Part shown: in pieces, positions 35,001 through 45,718 of the stretch
Position numbering within the stretch: the stretch's first letter is position 1
Layout of the letters: every line of letters starts with the position of its first letter
DNA from: Cherax quadricarinatus
Lineage: Eukaryota; Arthropoda; Malacostraca; Decapoda; Parastacidae
Assembly: GCF_038502225.1 (NCBI RefSeq)
Contig: NC_091293.1
Span: forward strand, 2,350,775 to 2,414,774
DNA length: 64,000 bases
Direction: 5' to 3'
Notes under the pieces: generated by a model
The model's database searches: none
What the model saw: the letters and a program-made list of their open reading frames with translations, nothing else
Told to the model about the DNA's origin: nothing
Translations under genes and position numbers: made by a program

Positions 35001-35410
35001 GTGTTGATGGGGGTGGGGTCAGAATGCCCATAAGGGACAGCTGTTGGGGTGAGGTTTGTGATATGGGGGTTGGTGGCAGAGGGAACAGTGAGTGGGTTGG
35101 AGTATAGGTTGCTCAGTTGTGTTGGGAATGTCGCGGGTGGGGTCTTTTGGTGGGAGATTCTGTGGGGTGTGTTTGCCCTTCCTCCTGTGTCTGGGTCCTG
35201 CTCATTTTCATTGCTTCTCGTTCCTCCTTGCGTCTCTGTACCCTCTCTTTCAGTGTAGTCCTTTCTTCTTGTGTTCTGTCGCGGTCGAGGTATACTCTCT
35301 GGTACCCCTCTTTGTCTCTCAGTCTTGCTTTCTCTTGCAGAATCCTGATTCGAACTGATTCTTCCTTGAAAGTTACTCTGACAGGCCGTATCCTTCCACT
35401 CGCAAACCAC
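32036..35410 (-). CDS. LINE ORF2: AP endonuclease plus reverse transcriptase
   Basis: This intact 1,124-codon frame nicks target DNA and reverse-transcribes the element RNA. Residues about 170-400 form an exonuclease-endonuclease-phosphatase fold. N176 lies in WYTNADG, E203 in VTETKL, the YNPP motif is at 276-279, D319 and N321 lie in MGDFNHREIDW, D372 in RLDLVF, and S394-D395-H396 ends the domain. All expected catalytic positions are present. Residues about 640-900 are the reverse transcriptase, with motif A D767 (FLDCKKAFD), motif B SGVPQGS at 823-829 and motif C FADD at 854-857 (bases 32840-32851). The first 298 bases overlap ORF1 in another frame and encode a low-complexity Pro/Thr-rich stretch. 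The true start may be Met162 (34927) or Met165 (34918), just before the endonuclease. No zinc-knuckle or RNase H domain is seen. Confidence 0.92.
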   Translation of the reverse strand: MVCEWKDTACQSNFQGRISSNQDSARESKTERQRGVPESIPRPRQNTRRKDYTEREGTETQGGTRSNENEQDPDTGGRANTPHRISHQKTPPATFPTQLSNLYSNPLTVPSATNPHITNLTPTAVPYGHSDPTPINTYPTYTTAPYRPPPRLSLPQPQYTCMTTMIEKKLKVWYTNADGIMNKHEEWNERISEKSPDIIAVTETKLAEIITDTIFPTGYQILRKDRRSRGGGGVALLIKHQWGFEEMEGMDMIGERDYIVGTIQSGEHKVVIGVMYNPPQNCRRPREEYEENNRVMVDTLAEVARRAHSSRAKLLVMGDFNHREIDWENLEPHGGPETWRAKMMDVVLENLMHQHVRDTTRERGEDEPARLDLVFTLSSSDIEDITYERPLGASDHVVLSFDYIVELQVEKVTGTEGDRPNYKRGDYTGMRNFLQEVQWDREMVGKSVNEMMEYVATKCKEAEESFVPKGNRNNRKTKTSPWFTRRCREAKAKCNREWKRYRRHRTQENKEISRRARNEYAQIRREAQRQYENDIASKVKSDPKLLYSHIRKKTTVKDQVIRLRKEGGELTRNDQEVCEELNTRFKEVFTVETGRTLGGQTRWGHQQGIHQQVLDDIHTDEEEVKKLLRDIDTSKAMGPDNISPWVLREGADMLCVPLTTIFNTSLETGQLPEVWKTANVVPIFKKGDRNEALNYRPVSLTCIVCKIMEKIIRRRVVEHLERNRSINANQHGFTEGKSCVTNLLEFYDKITEVRQEREGWVDCIFLDCKKAFDTVPHKRLVQKLEHQAHITGRALQWIREYLTGRQQRVMVRNDVSQWAPVTSGVPQGSVLGPVLFLVYVNDMTEGLDSEVSLFADDVKLMRRIKSDEDQAGLQRDLDRLDTWSSKWLLEFNPAKCKVMKIGEGHRRPQTEYRLGGQRLQTSLKEKDLGVSITPSMSPEAHINQITAAAYGRLANLRTAFRHLSKESFKTLYTVYVRPILEYAAPVWNPHLIKHVKKLEKVQRFATRLVPELRGMSYEERLREIGLTTLEDRRVRGDMITTYKILRGIDKVDKDRMFQGGDTETRGHNWKLKTQMSQRDSRKYFFSHRVVRQWNSLENDVVEAGTIHSFKTRFDKAHGAGRERV

Positions 35411-35835
35411 CCAATTCTCTGAAAATTTGTCACCTGGGTCATATTGCCCTCCCCTATTGTTTTCATGATGCCTTCAATCATTTTTTTCTCCTCCTGTTTT
35501 ATTTCTTCAAAGTTGGCCCCCTTGGCTTCTTGGAGCCCGTACACAAAAACTGACCTCGCCCTTTCCTCCTCCCACTGAGTCTCCATCTGCTTCCTCTGAG
35601 GCATTTTGTTTCCTTCCATTGACATGTTCTTGCCTTCAGTCCCTGTCATATCTGAAACATCTATTCTTAGTGGACTGTCTTTCCTGGCCAGCTGTCCCTT
35701 GCTACTGCAGTTGGCTGTTAGAACCTCTGCATATAACAAACCTTCATTTTCTTCGGACCTGTCGCTTGATCTTAGTGTGCTCATCGTCTTTTCCCTGGCC
35801 CCACGTGGGTCTGATAGGTCCTTCGTGTACGGCAT
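35113..35835 (-). CDS. LINE ORF1: probable RNA-binding protein
   Basis: This 240-codon frame lies upstream of ORF2 and overlaps its open frame. It contains SVFVYGLQEAKGANFEEI (about residues 95-112) and RIGWFASGRIRPVRVTFK (about 139-156). ILQEKARLRD and YQRVYLDRDRTQEERTTLKE follow, and then a charged K/R/E-rich tail. This order resembles the RNA-binding domain of ORF1 proteins in the CR1/L2 group, which form the ribonucleoprotein with the element RNA. No zinc knuckle is visible. The first Met is only 12 bp from the element's truncated 5' end, so the native N-terminus may be lost. It has no in-frame stop, consistent with a young copy. Confidence 0.7.
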   Translation of the reverse strand: MPYTKDLSDPRGAREKTMSTLRSSDRSEENEGLLYAEVLTANCSSKGQLARKDSPLRIDVSDMTGTEGKNMSMEGNKMPQRKQMETQWEEERARSVFVYGLQEAKGANFEEIKQEEKKMIEGIMKTIGEGNMTQVTNFQRIGWFASGRIRPVRVTFKEESVRIRILQEKARLRDKEGYQRVYLDRDRTQEERTTLKERVQRRKEEREAMKMSRTQTQEEGQTHPTESPTKRPHPRHSQHN

Positions 35836-35845
35836 GTCTCCGTTG

Positions 35846-35847
<2 letters not shown>

Positions 35848-35878
<31 letters not shown>

Positions 35879-37925
35879 TGTATTCACCTATTTATGGTTG
35901 CAGGGGTCGAGTCATAGCTCATGGCTCCGCCTCTTCACTGATTGCTACTAGGTCCTCTCTCTCCCTGCTCCATGAGCTTTATCCTACCTCGTTTTAAAAC
36001 TATGTATGGTTCCCGCCTCCACTACGTCACTTTCTAGGCTGTTCCACTGCCTGACAACTCTATGATTGAAGAAATACTTCCTAACATCCCTTTGACTCAT
36101 AGGAGTCTTCAATTTCCAATTGTGACCCCTTGTTTCTGTGTCCCATGTCTGAAACATCCTGTCTTTGTGCACTTCGTCAATTCCTAGCAGTATTTTATAT
36201 GTTGTATGATAACCCTGACCCTCCTGTCCTCCGGTGTCGTCAGGCCGATTTCTCTTAACCTTTCTTCGTAGGACATTCCCCTTAGCTCTGGGACTAGTCT
36301 AGTTGCCAGCCTTTGCACATTCTCTAATTTCTTGTCGTGCTTGACCAAGTGTGGATTCCAAACTGGTGCTTCATACTCCAGTATGGGCCTGACGTACATT
36401 GTATACAGAGTCTTGAACTATTCCTTACTGAGGTATCGGAACGCTATTCTTAGGTTTGCCAGACGCCCATACGCTGCAGCAGTTATCTGATTGATGTGCT
36501 CCTCAGGAGATGTGCTCGGTGTTATACTCACCCCGAGGTCTTTTTACTTGATTGAGGTTTGCAGACTTTGGCCACCTTGACTATACTGTGTCTGCGGTCT
36601 TCTTTGCCCTTCCCCGATCTTCATGACTTTGCATTTGGCTGGTTTAAATTCAAGGAGCTAGTTGCTGGACCAGACTTGTAGCCTGTCCAGGTCTCTTGGT
36701 AGTCCTGCCTGATCCTCGACCGATTTAATTCTCATCATTAATTTCACATCATCTGCAAACAGGGACACTTCTGAGTCTATCCTTTCCATTATGTTATTCA
36801 CATATACCAAAAACAGCTCGGGTCCTAGAATTGACCCCTGTGAAACCCTGCTCGACACAGGCGACCACTCTGGCACGTCGTCATGTACCATGACTCATTT
36901 TTGCCTCCCTGTCAGATATTCTCTGATCCTTTGTAGTGCCTTTCTCGTTATGCGTGCCTGATCCTCTAGCTTTTGCATTAAGCTCTTGTGAAGAACTGTG
37001 TCGAAGGCCTTCTTGCAGTCCAAGAAAATGCAGTCTATCCACCCCTCTCTCTCGTGTCTTACTTCTATTACCTTCTCATAAAACTCCAATAGGTTTATGA
37101 CACAGGATTTTCCTTCCCTGAAATCGTGCTTGTTGTAGTTTAATGCCTTGTGTCTGTCTCCTTTCTTAGAAATTGGTCCTACATTTGCCATCTTCCATAC
37201 CTCGGACAGTTGCCTAGTTTCAATGGATGTGTTGAAGATTTTTGTTAGTGGCACACACAGCATCTCTGCTTCCTCTCTAAGGATCCATGGAGAGATGTTG
37301 TCTTGTCCCACCGCCTTTGAGGCATCAAGTTCACATAGCAGCTTCTTCACCTCCTCCTCGGTTGTGTGTATTTCGTCCAGCACTTGTTGGTGTACCTTCC
37401 TACTCTAATTTCCTGTAATCCTTCTGTCTCCACTGTAAATATTTCTTTAAATCTCATGTTGAGCTCTTCACATACCTATTGGTCGTTTCTTGTGAACTCC
37501 TCACCTTCTTTCCTCTGCCTGATTACCTGGTTATTGACGGTTGTTAAACTTCTGATGTGGCTATACAACAGCTCGGGTCAGACTCGACTTTTGATGCTAT
37601 GTAATTTTTGTATTGTTGCTGAGCCTCCCTTCTTGTTTGTGCATATTCGCTTCTTGCTCTTCGGCTAATCTCATTATTTTCCTGGGTCCTTTGCTTTCTG
37701 TACCTTTTCCATTCTCTAGTGCACTTAGTTTTTGCTTCCCTACACCTGTGGGAAAACCAAGGACTCGTTATGGTCTTCCCATTATTTCTGTTGCCCTTGG
37801 GAACAAACCTCTCCTCTGCCTCCTTGCATTTTGTTGTCACATAGTCCATCATTTCTTTTACTGGTTTTCCTGCCAGTTCTCCCTCCCACTCAACGTCTTG
37901 CAGGAAGTTCCTCTTGCCTCGTAGT
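35848..37925 (-). mobile_element. Truncated and mutated LINE copy D
   Basis: Minus-strand copy of the same family. It begins just after the endonuclease (equivalent to ORF2 residue about 428 of copy C, NFLQDVEWEGEL) and ends in the 3' tail (TG)n at 35848-35880 on the plus strand. It is clearly older than copy C because the frame is broken several times. Its 5' side abuts a TTTTTTTTTG and (TG)n run at 37926. Confidence 0.85.
35984..37852 (-). pseudogene. Broken ORF2 of LINE copy D
   Basis: Five separate open pieces together cover the linker and reverse transcriptase: 37852-37544, 37383-36895, 36891-36658, 36399-36184 and 36172-35984. Motif A (DCIFLDCKKAFDTV) and motif C (FADDVKL, 36748-36759) survive. 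Motif B is changed to SRVSQGS. About 37 residues between ALNY and KHDFREGKSC are deleted relative to copy C. Frameshifts and stops separate the pieces. It cannot encode an active enzyme. Confidence 0.85.
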
Positions 37926-38195
<270 letters not shown>

Positions 38196-38244
38196 TAATC
38201 ACCTGCCTTAACAATCATTTAAGTGATCACTAACCACCTCTGTA

Positions 38245-39103
38245 ATAACCCAGGTGACCCAGGTTTCCACACTCCTATCCTGGTTCTCTTTATTAAGCCA
38301 GGTAACCAAGGGTGACACTCTTCTGGCTCTCGCCACTAAGTCATGTGACCCAGGGTGGTACACTATCCTCCTGACTCTCTTTACTAAGCCAGGTGATCCA
38401 GGGTGACACACTATCCTCCTGACTCTCTTTACTAAGCCAGGTGACCCAGGGTGACACACTGTCCTTCTAGCTCTCTTTACTAAGCTAGGTGATCCAAGGT
38501 GGTACACTATCCTCCTGACTCTCTTTACTAAGCCATGTGATCCAGGGTGACACACTATCCTCCTGACTCTCCTTACTAAGCCAGGTGACCCAGGGTGACA
38601 CACTGTCCTTCTAGCTCTCTTTACTAAGCCAGGTGATCCAAGGTGGTACACTATCCTCCTGACTCTCTTTACTAAGCCAGGTGATCCAGGATGACACACT
38701 ATCCTCTTGGCTCTCTTTACTAAGCCAGGTGATCCAGGGTGACACACTGTCCTTCTAGCTCTCTTTACTAAGCCAGGTGATCCAAGGTGGTACACTATCC
38801 TCCTGACTCTCTTTACTAAGCCAGGTGATCCAGGGTGACACACTATCCTCCTGACTCTCTTTACTAAGCCAGGTGATCCAGGGTGACACACTGTCCTTCT
38901 AGCTCTCTTTACTAAGCCAGGTGATCCAAGGTGGTACACTATCCTCCTGACTCTCTTTACTAAGCCAGGTGATCCAGGATGACACACTATCCTCTTGGCT
39001 CTCTTTACTAAGCCAGGTGATCCAGGGTGACACACTATCCTCCTGGCTCTCTTTACTAAGCCAGGTGATCGAAGGTGGTACACTATCCTCCTGAATCTCT
39101 TCC
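38245..39103. repeat. 48-bp satellite, proximal block with 144-bp trimer
   Basis: Units of about 48 bp carry GATCCAGGGTGACACACTAT and CTCTCTTTACTAAGCCAG. Three unit types follow each other in order (TGTCCTTCTAGCTC, AAGGTGGTACAC, and TATCCTCCTGACTC or CTTGGCTC). The marker GTCCTTCTAG recurs at 38461, 38605, 38749 and 38893, exactly 144 bp apart, which is a three-unit higher-order repeat. Confidence 0.93.
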
Positions 39104-39430
39104 CAGAAATAATGGATTTAACCAGAAATAATGGATTGAAGTTGGATAAATTTAGATTTAGAAAGGACAAAGGTAAGTACTGGTTTTCTAAAAGAGTTGT
39201 GGATGCGTGGAATAATCTTCCAAGTAAGGTGATCGAGGCTAGGACTCTGGGCAGCTTTAAAAAGAGGTTGGACAAATGTATGAGTGGGAGGGGCTGGGTT
39301 TGATTTGAGTCATTGGGTACGGGAGTAAATTCTTGGGTAGCTTTGGGTATAGGTCATTTTGATAAAGACCTACCTTGTATGGGCCAGTAGGCAATCTGCA
39401 GTGTTCCTCCATTCTTATGTTCTTATGTTC
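39104..39430 (+). mobile_element. LINE 3'-end insertion in the 48-bp satellite
   Basis: This plus-strand insertion carries the last about 60 codons of a LINE ORF2 (39112-39303), a 3' UTR and a GTTCTTATGTTCTTATG tail. The 3' UTR shares GGGCCAGTAGG with the fragment at 11358-11520. It interrupts the satellite between CTCT and TTACTAA of one unit. Any target duplication is no more than about 4-5 bases (TCTT) and is ambiguous because of the tail repeats. Confidence 0.85.
39112..39303 (+). pseudogene. C-terminus of LINE ORF2
   Basis: The piece reads NNGLKLDKFRFRKDKGKYWF, then SKRVVDAWNNLPSKVIEA, then SFKKRLD. This is the conserved C-terminal signature of many non-LTR ORF2 proteins (compare RKYFFSHRVVRQWNSL in copy C and GKHWFGNRVVDEWNKLPS at 50.5 kb). 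It ends at a natural stop. The rest of the protein was never inserted. Confidence 0.85.
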
Positions 39431-42400
39431 TTTACTAAACCAGGTGATCCAGGATGACACACTATCCTTCTAGCTCTCTTTACTAAGTCAGGTGATCCAG
39501 AGTGGCACACTATCCTCCTGACTCTCTTTACTAAGGCAGGTGATCCAGGGTGACACTTTATCCTCATAGCTCTCTTTATTATGCCAGGTGATCCAGGGCG
39601 ACACACTACCCTCCTGGCTGTCTTTACTAAGCCAGGTGATCCAGGGTGACGCTTTATCCTCCTGGCTCTCTTTATTAAGCCAGGTCATCCAGGACTACAC
39701 ACTACCCTCCTGGCTGTTTTTACTAAGACAGGTGATACAGGGTGACACACTATCCTCCTGGCTCTCTTTACTAAGGTAGGTGACCAAGGGTGACACACTA
39801 TCCTCCTGGCTCTCTTTACTAAGTCAGGTGATCCAGGGTGACACACTATCCTCCTGGCTGTCTTTACTAAGCCAGGTGATCTAGGGTGGTACACTATCCT
39901 CCTGGTTCTCTTTATTAAGCCAGGTGATCCAGGGCGACACACTATCCTCCTGGCGGTCTTTACTAAGCCAGGTGATCAAGGGTGACGCTTTATCCTCCTG
40001 GCTGTCTTTACTAAGCCATGTGATCCAGGGCGACAGACTATCCACCTGGCTCTCTTTACTAAGCCAGGTGATCCAGGGTGACACACTATCCTCCTGGCTT
40101 TCTTTACTAAACCCGGTGATCCAGGGCGACACACTATCCTCCTGGCTCTATTTACTAAGCAAGGTGATCCAGGGTGACACACTATCCTCCTGGCTGCCTT
40201 TACTAAGCCAGGTGATCCAGGGTGACACACTATCCTCCTGGCTCTCTTTACTAAGCAAGGTGATCCGGGGTGACACACAATCCTCCTGGCTGTCTTTACT
40301 AAGCCAGGTGCTCCAGGGTGACACACTATCCTCCCAGCTCTCTTTACTAAGCCAGGTGATCCAGGGTGACACACTATCCTCCTGGCTGTCTTTACTATGC
40401 CAGGTGATCCAGGGTGACGCTTTAACCTCACGGGTGTCTTTACTAAGCCATGTGATCCAGGGTAACACACTATCCACCTGGCTCTCTTTACTAAGCCAGG
40501 TGATCCAGGGTGACACACTATCCTCCTGGCTCTCTTTACTAAGCCAGGTGATCCAGGGTGACACACTATCCTCCTGGCTCTCTTTACTAAGCCAGGTGAT
40601 CCAGGGTGACACACTATCCTCCTGGCTCTCTTTACTAAGCCAGGTGATCCAGGGTGACACACTATCCTCCTGGCTCTCTTTACTAAGCCAGGTGATCCAG
40701 GGTGACACGCTATCCTCCTGGCTCTCTTTACTTAGCCAGGTGATCCAGGGTGACACACTATCCTCCTGGCTCTCTTTACTAAGCCAGGTGATCCAGGGAG
40801 ACACTATCCTCCCGGCTCTCTTTACTAAGCCAGGTGATCCAGGGTGACACACTCTCCTCCTGGCTGTCTTTATTAAGCCAGGTGATCCAGGGTGACACAC
40901 TACCCTCCCGGCTCTCTTTACTAAGCCAGATGATCCAGGGCGACACACTATCCTCCTGGCTCTCTTTACTAAACCCGGTGATCCAGGGCGACACACTATC
41001 CTCCTGGCTCTCTTTACTAAGCCAGGTGATCCAGGGTGACACACTATCCTCCCGGCTCTCTTTACTAAGCCAATTGATCCAGGGTGACACATTATCCTCC
41101 CGGCTCACTTTACTAAGCCATTTGATCCAGGGTGACACATTATCCTCCTGGCTGTCTTTACTAAGCCAGGTGATCCAGGGTGACACAGTATCCTCCTGGC
41201 GCTCTTTACTAAGCCAGGTGATCCAGGGTGACACACTGTCCTCTTAGCTGTCTTTACTAAGCCAGGTGATCCAGGGTGACACACTATCCTCCTGGCTGTC
41301 TTTACTAAGCCAGGTGATCCAGGGTGACACACTATCCTCTTAGCTGTCTTTACTAAGCCAGGTGATCAAGGGTGACACACAATCCTCCTGGTTGTCTTTA
41401 CAAAGCCAGGTGATCCAGGGTGACACACTATCCTCTTAGCTGTCTTTACTAAGCCAGGTGATCCAGGGTGACACACTATCCTCCTGGCTGTCTTTACTAA
41501 GCCAGGTGATCCAGGGTGACACACTATCCTCTTGGCTGTCTTTACTAAGCCAGGTGATCCAGGGCGACACACTATCCTCCTGGCTGTCTTTACTAAGCCA
41601 GGTGATCCAGGGTGACACACTATCCTCCTGGCTGTCTTTACTAAGCCAGGTGATCCAGGGTGACACACTATCCTCCTGGCTGTCTTTACTAAGCCAGGTG
41701 ATCCAGGGTGACACACTATCCTCCTGGCTGTCTTTACTAAGCCAGGTGATCCAGGGTGACACACTATCCTCTTGGCTGTCTTTACTAAGCCAGGTGATCC
41801 AGGGCGACACACTATCCTCTTAGCTGTCTTTACTAAGCCAGGTGATCCAGGGCGACACACTATCCTCTTAGCTGTCTTTACTAAGCCAGGTGATCCAGGG
41901 TGACACACTATCCTCTTAGCTGTCTTTACTAAGCCAGGTGATCCAGGGTGACACACTATCCTCCTGGCTGTCTTTACTAAGCCAGGTGATCCAGGGCGAC
42001 ACACTGTCATACTGGCTGTCATTACTAAGCCGGGTGATCCAGGGCGACACACTATCCTCCTGGCTGTCTTTGCTTAACCCGGTGATCCAGGGCGACACAC
42101 TATCCTCCTGGCTGTCTTTGCTTAACCCGGTGATCCAGGGTGACACAGTATCCTCCTGGCTGTCTTTGCTTAACCCGGTGATCCAGGGCGACACACTATC
42201 CTCCTGGCTGTCTTTGCTTAACCCGGTGATCCAGGGCGACACACTATCCTCCTGGCTGTCTTTGCTTAACCCGGTGATCCAGGGCGACACACTATCCTCC
42301 TGGCTGTCTTTATTAAGCCAGGTGATCCAGGGCGGCACACTATCCTCCTGGCTCTCTTTACTAAGCCAGGTGATCCAGGGTGACACACTATCCTCCTGGC

Positions 42401-42600
42401 TGTCTTTACTAAGCCAGGTGATCCAGGGTGACACACTATCCTCCTGGCTGTCTTTACTAAACCCGGTGATCCAGGGTGACACAATATCCTCCTGGATGTC
42501 TTTACTAAGCCAGGTGATCCAGGGTGGCACACTATCCTCCTGGCTGTCTTTACTAAGCCAGGTGATCCAGGGTGACACACTATCCTCCTGGCTGTCTTTA
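39431..42600. repeat. 48-bp satellite, higher-order copy 1
   Basis: About 66 units of the 48-bp satellite make up the first of three long tandem copies. Landmarks such as CTAAACCAGGTGATCCAGGA (39435), CCAGAGTGGCACACTATCC and a LOCAL AAACCCGGTGATCC cluster recur 3,166 bp later. It has one unit more than copies 2 and 3. The three-fold unit length keeps frames open on both strands, which do not represent genes. Confidence 0.92.
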
Positions 42601-45600
42601 CTAAACCAGGTGATCCAGGATGACACACTATCCTTCTAGCTCTCTTTACTAAGTCAGGTGATCCAGAGTGGCACACTATCCTCCTGACTCTCTTTACTAA
42701 GGCAGGTGATCCAGGGTGACACTTTATCCTCATAGCTCTCTTTATTATGCCAGGTGATCCAGGGCGACACACTACCCTCCTGGCTGTCTTTACTAAGCCA
42801 GGTGATCCATGGTGACGCTTTATCCTCCTGGCTCTCTTTATTAAGCCAGGTCATCCAGGACTACACACTACCCTCCTGGCTGTTTTTACTAAGACAGGTG
42901 ATACAGGGTGACACACTATCCTCCTGGCTCTCTTTACTAAGGTAGGTGACCAAGGGTGACACACTATCCTCCTGGCTCTCTTTACTAAGTCAGGTGATCC
43001 AGGGTGACACACTATCCTCCTGGCTGTCTTTACTAAGCCAGGTGATCTAGGGTGGTACACTATCCTCCTGGTTCTCTTTATTAAGCCAGGTGATCCAGGG
43101 CGACACACTATCCTCCTGGCGGTCTTTACTAAGCCAGGTGATCAAGGGTGACGCTTTATCCTCCTGGCTGTCTTTACTAAGCCATGTGATCCAGGGCGAC
43201 AGACTATCCACCTGGCTCTCTTTACTAAGCCAGGTGATCCAGGGTGACACACTATCCTCCTGGCTTTCTTTACTAAACCCGGTGATCCAGGGCGACACAC
43301 TATCCTCCTGGCTCTATTTACTAAGCAAGGTGATCCAGGGTGACACACTATCCTCCTGGCTCTCTTTACTAAGCAAGGTGATCCGGGGTGACACACTTTC
43401 CTCCTGGCTGTCTTTACTAAGCCAGGTGTTCCAGGGTGACAAACTATCCTCCCAGCTCTCTTTACTAAGCCAGGTGATCCAGGGTGACACACTATCCTCC
43501 TGGCTGTCTTTACTATGCCAGGTGATCCAGGGTGACGCTTTAACCTCACGGGTGTCTTTACTAAGCCATGTGATCCAGGGTAACACACTATCCACCTGGC
43601 TCTCTTTACTAAGCCAGGTGATCCAGGGTGACACACTATCCTCCTGGCTCTCTTTACTAAGCCAGATGATCCAGGGTGACACACTATCCTCCTGGCTCTC
43701 TTTACTAAGCCAGGTGATCCAGGGTGACACACTATCCTCCTGGCTCTCTTTACTAAGCCAGGTGATCCAGGGTGACACACTATCCTCCTGGCTCTCTTTA
43801 CTAAGCCAGGTGATCCAGGGTGACACGCTATCCTCCTGGCTCTCTTTACTTAGCCAGGTGATCCAGGGTGACACACTATCCTCCTGGCTCTCTTTACTAA
43901 GCCAGGTGATCCAGGGAGACACTATCCTCCCGGCTCTCTTTACTAAGCCAGGTGATCCAGGGTGAGACACTATCCTCCTGGCTGTCTTTACTAAGCCAGG
44001 TGATCCAGGGTGACACACTATCCTCCCGGCTCTCTTTACTAAGCCAGATGATCCAGGGCGACACACTATCCTCCTGGCTCTCTTTACTAAACCCGGTGAT
44101 CCAGGGCGACACACTATCCTCCTGGCTCTCTTTACTAAGCCAGGTGATCCAGGGTGACACACTATCCTCCCGGCTCTCTTTACTAAGCCATTTGATCCAG
44201 GGTGACACATTATCCTCCCGGCTCACTTTACTAAGCCATTTGATCCAGGGTGACACATTATCCTCCTGGCTGTCTTTACTAAGCCAGGTGATCCAGGGTG
44301 ACACAGTATCCTCCTGGCTCTCTTTACTAAGCAAGGTGATCCAGGGTGACACACTGTCCTCTTAGCTGTCTTTACTAAGCCAGGTGATCCAGGGTGACAC
44401 ACTATCCTCCTGGCTGTCTTTACTAAGCCAGGTGATCCAGGGTGACACAGTATCCTCCTGGCTCTCTTTACTAAGCAAGGTGATCCAGGGTGACACACTA
44501 TCCTCCTGGTTGTCTTTACAAAGCCAGGTGATCCAGGGTGACACACTATCCTCTTAGCTGTCTTTACTAAGCCAGGTGATCCAGGGTGACACACTATCCT
44601 CCTGGCTGTCTTTACTAAGCCAGGTGATCCAGGGTGACACACTATCCTCTTGGCTGTCTTTACTAAGCCAGGTGATCCAGGGCGACACACTATCCTCTTA
44701 GCTGTCTTTACTAAGCCAGGTGATCCAGGGTGACACACTATCCTCCTGGCTGTCTTTACTAAGCCAGGTGATCCAGGGCGACACACTATCCTCTTAGCTG
44801 TCTTTACTAAGCCAGGTGATCCAGGGTGACACACTATCCTCCTGGCTGTCTTTACTAAGCCAGGTGATCCAGGGTGACACACTATCCTCTTGGCTGTCTT
44901 TACTAAGCCAGGTGATCCAGGGCGACACACTATCCTCTTAGCTGTCTTTACTAAGCCAGGTGATCCAGGGCGACACACTATCCTCTTAGCTGTCTTTACT
45001 AAGCCAGGTGATCCAGGGTGACACACTATCCTCTTAGCTGTCTTTACTAAGCCAGGTGATCCAGGGTGACACACTATCCTCCTGGCTGTCTTTACTAAGC
45101 CAGGTGATCCAGGGCGACACACTGTCATACTGGCTGTCTTTACTAAGCCAGGTGATCCAGGGCGACACACTATCCTCCTGGCTGTCTTTGCTTAACCTGG
45201 TGATCCAGGGTGACACACTATCCTCCTGGCTGTCTTTGCTTAACCCGGTGATCCAGGGTGACACAGTATCCTCCTGGCTGTCTTTGCTTAACCCGGTGAT
45301 CCAGGGCGACACACTATCCTCCTGGCTGTCTTTGCTTAACCCGGTGATCCAGGGCGACACACTATCCTCCTGGCTGTCTTTGCTTAACCCGGTGATCCAG
45401 GGCGACACACTATCCTCCTGGCTGTCTTTATTAAGCCAGGTGATCCAGGGCGGCACACTATCCTCCTGGCTCTCTTTACTAAGCCAGGTGATCCAGGGTG
45501 ACACACTATCCTCCTGGCTGTCTTTACTAAGCCAGGTGATCCAGGGTGACACACTATCCTCCTGGCTGTCTTTACTAAACCCGGTGATCCAGGGTGACAC

Positions 45601-45718
45601 AATATCCTCCTGGATGTCTTTACTAAGCCAGGTGATCCAGGGTGGCACACTATCCTCCTGGCTGTCTTTACTAAGCCAGGTGATCCAGGGTGACACACTA
45701 TCCTCCTGGCTGTCTTTA
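42601..45718. repeat. 48-bp satellite, higher-order copy 2
   Basis: This block repeats copy 1 with very few differences over about 65 units. Landmarks recur 3,118 bp later in copy 3. The near identity across 3 kb shows recent block duplication by unequal exchange. Confidence 0.92.

Larger units (their letters stand above)
31936..35847 (-). mobile_element. Near full-length non-LTR retrotransposon (copy C)
   Basis: On the minus strand the order is ORF1, ORF2 with AP-type endonuclease and reverse transcriptase, a 100-bp 3' UTR, then an AGGTGAGTACA-type repeat and a (CA)n tail (31936-31955). Both frames are uninterrupted. The 5' end stops 12 bp before the ORF1 start codon, where copy D's (TG)n tail begins, so a 5' UTR and perhaps the ORF1 N-terminus are missing. 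The endonuclease type and the ORF1 type place it in the CR1/L2/jockey assemblage; I do not assign a clade more precisely. Confidence 0.9.
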
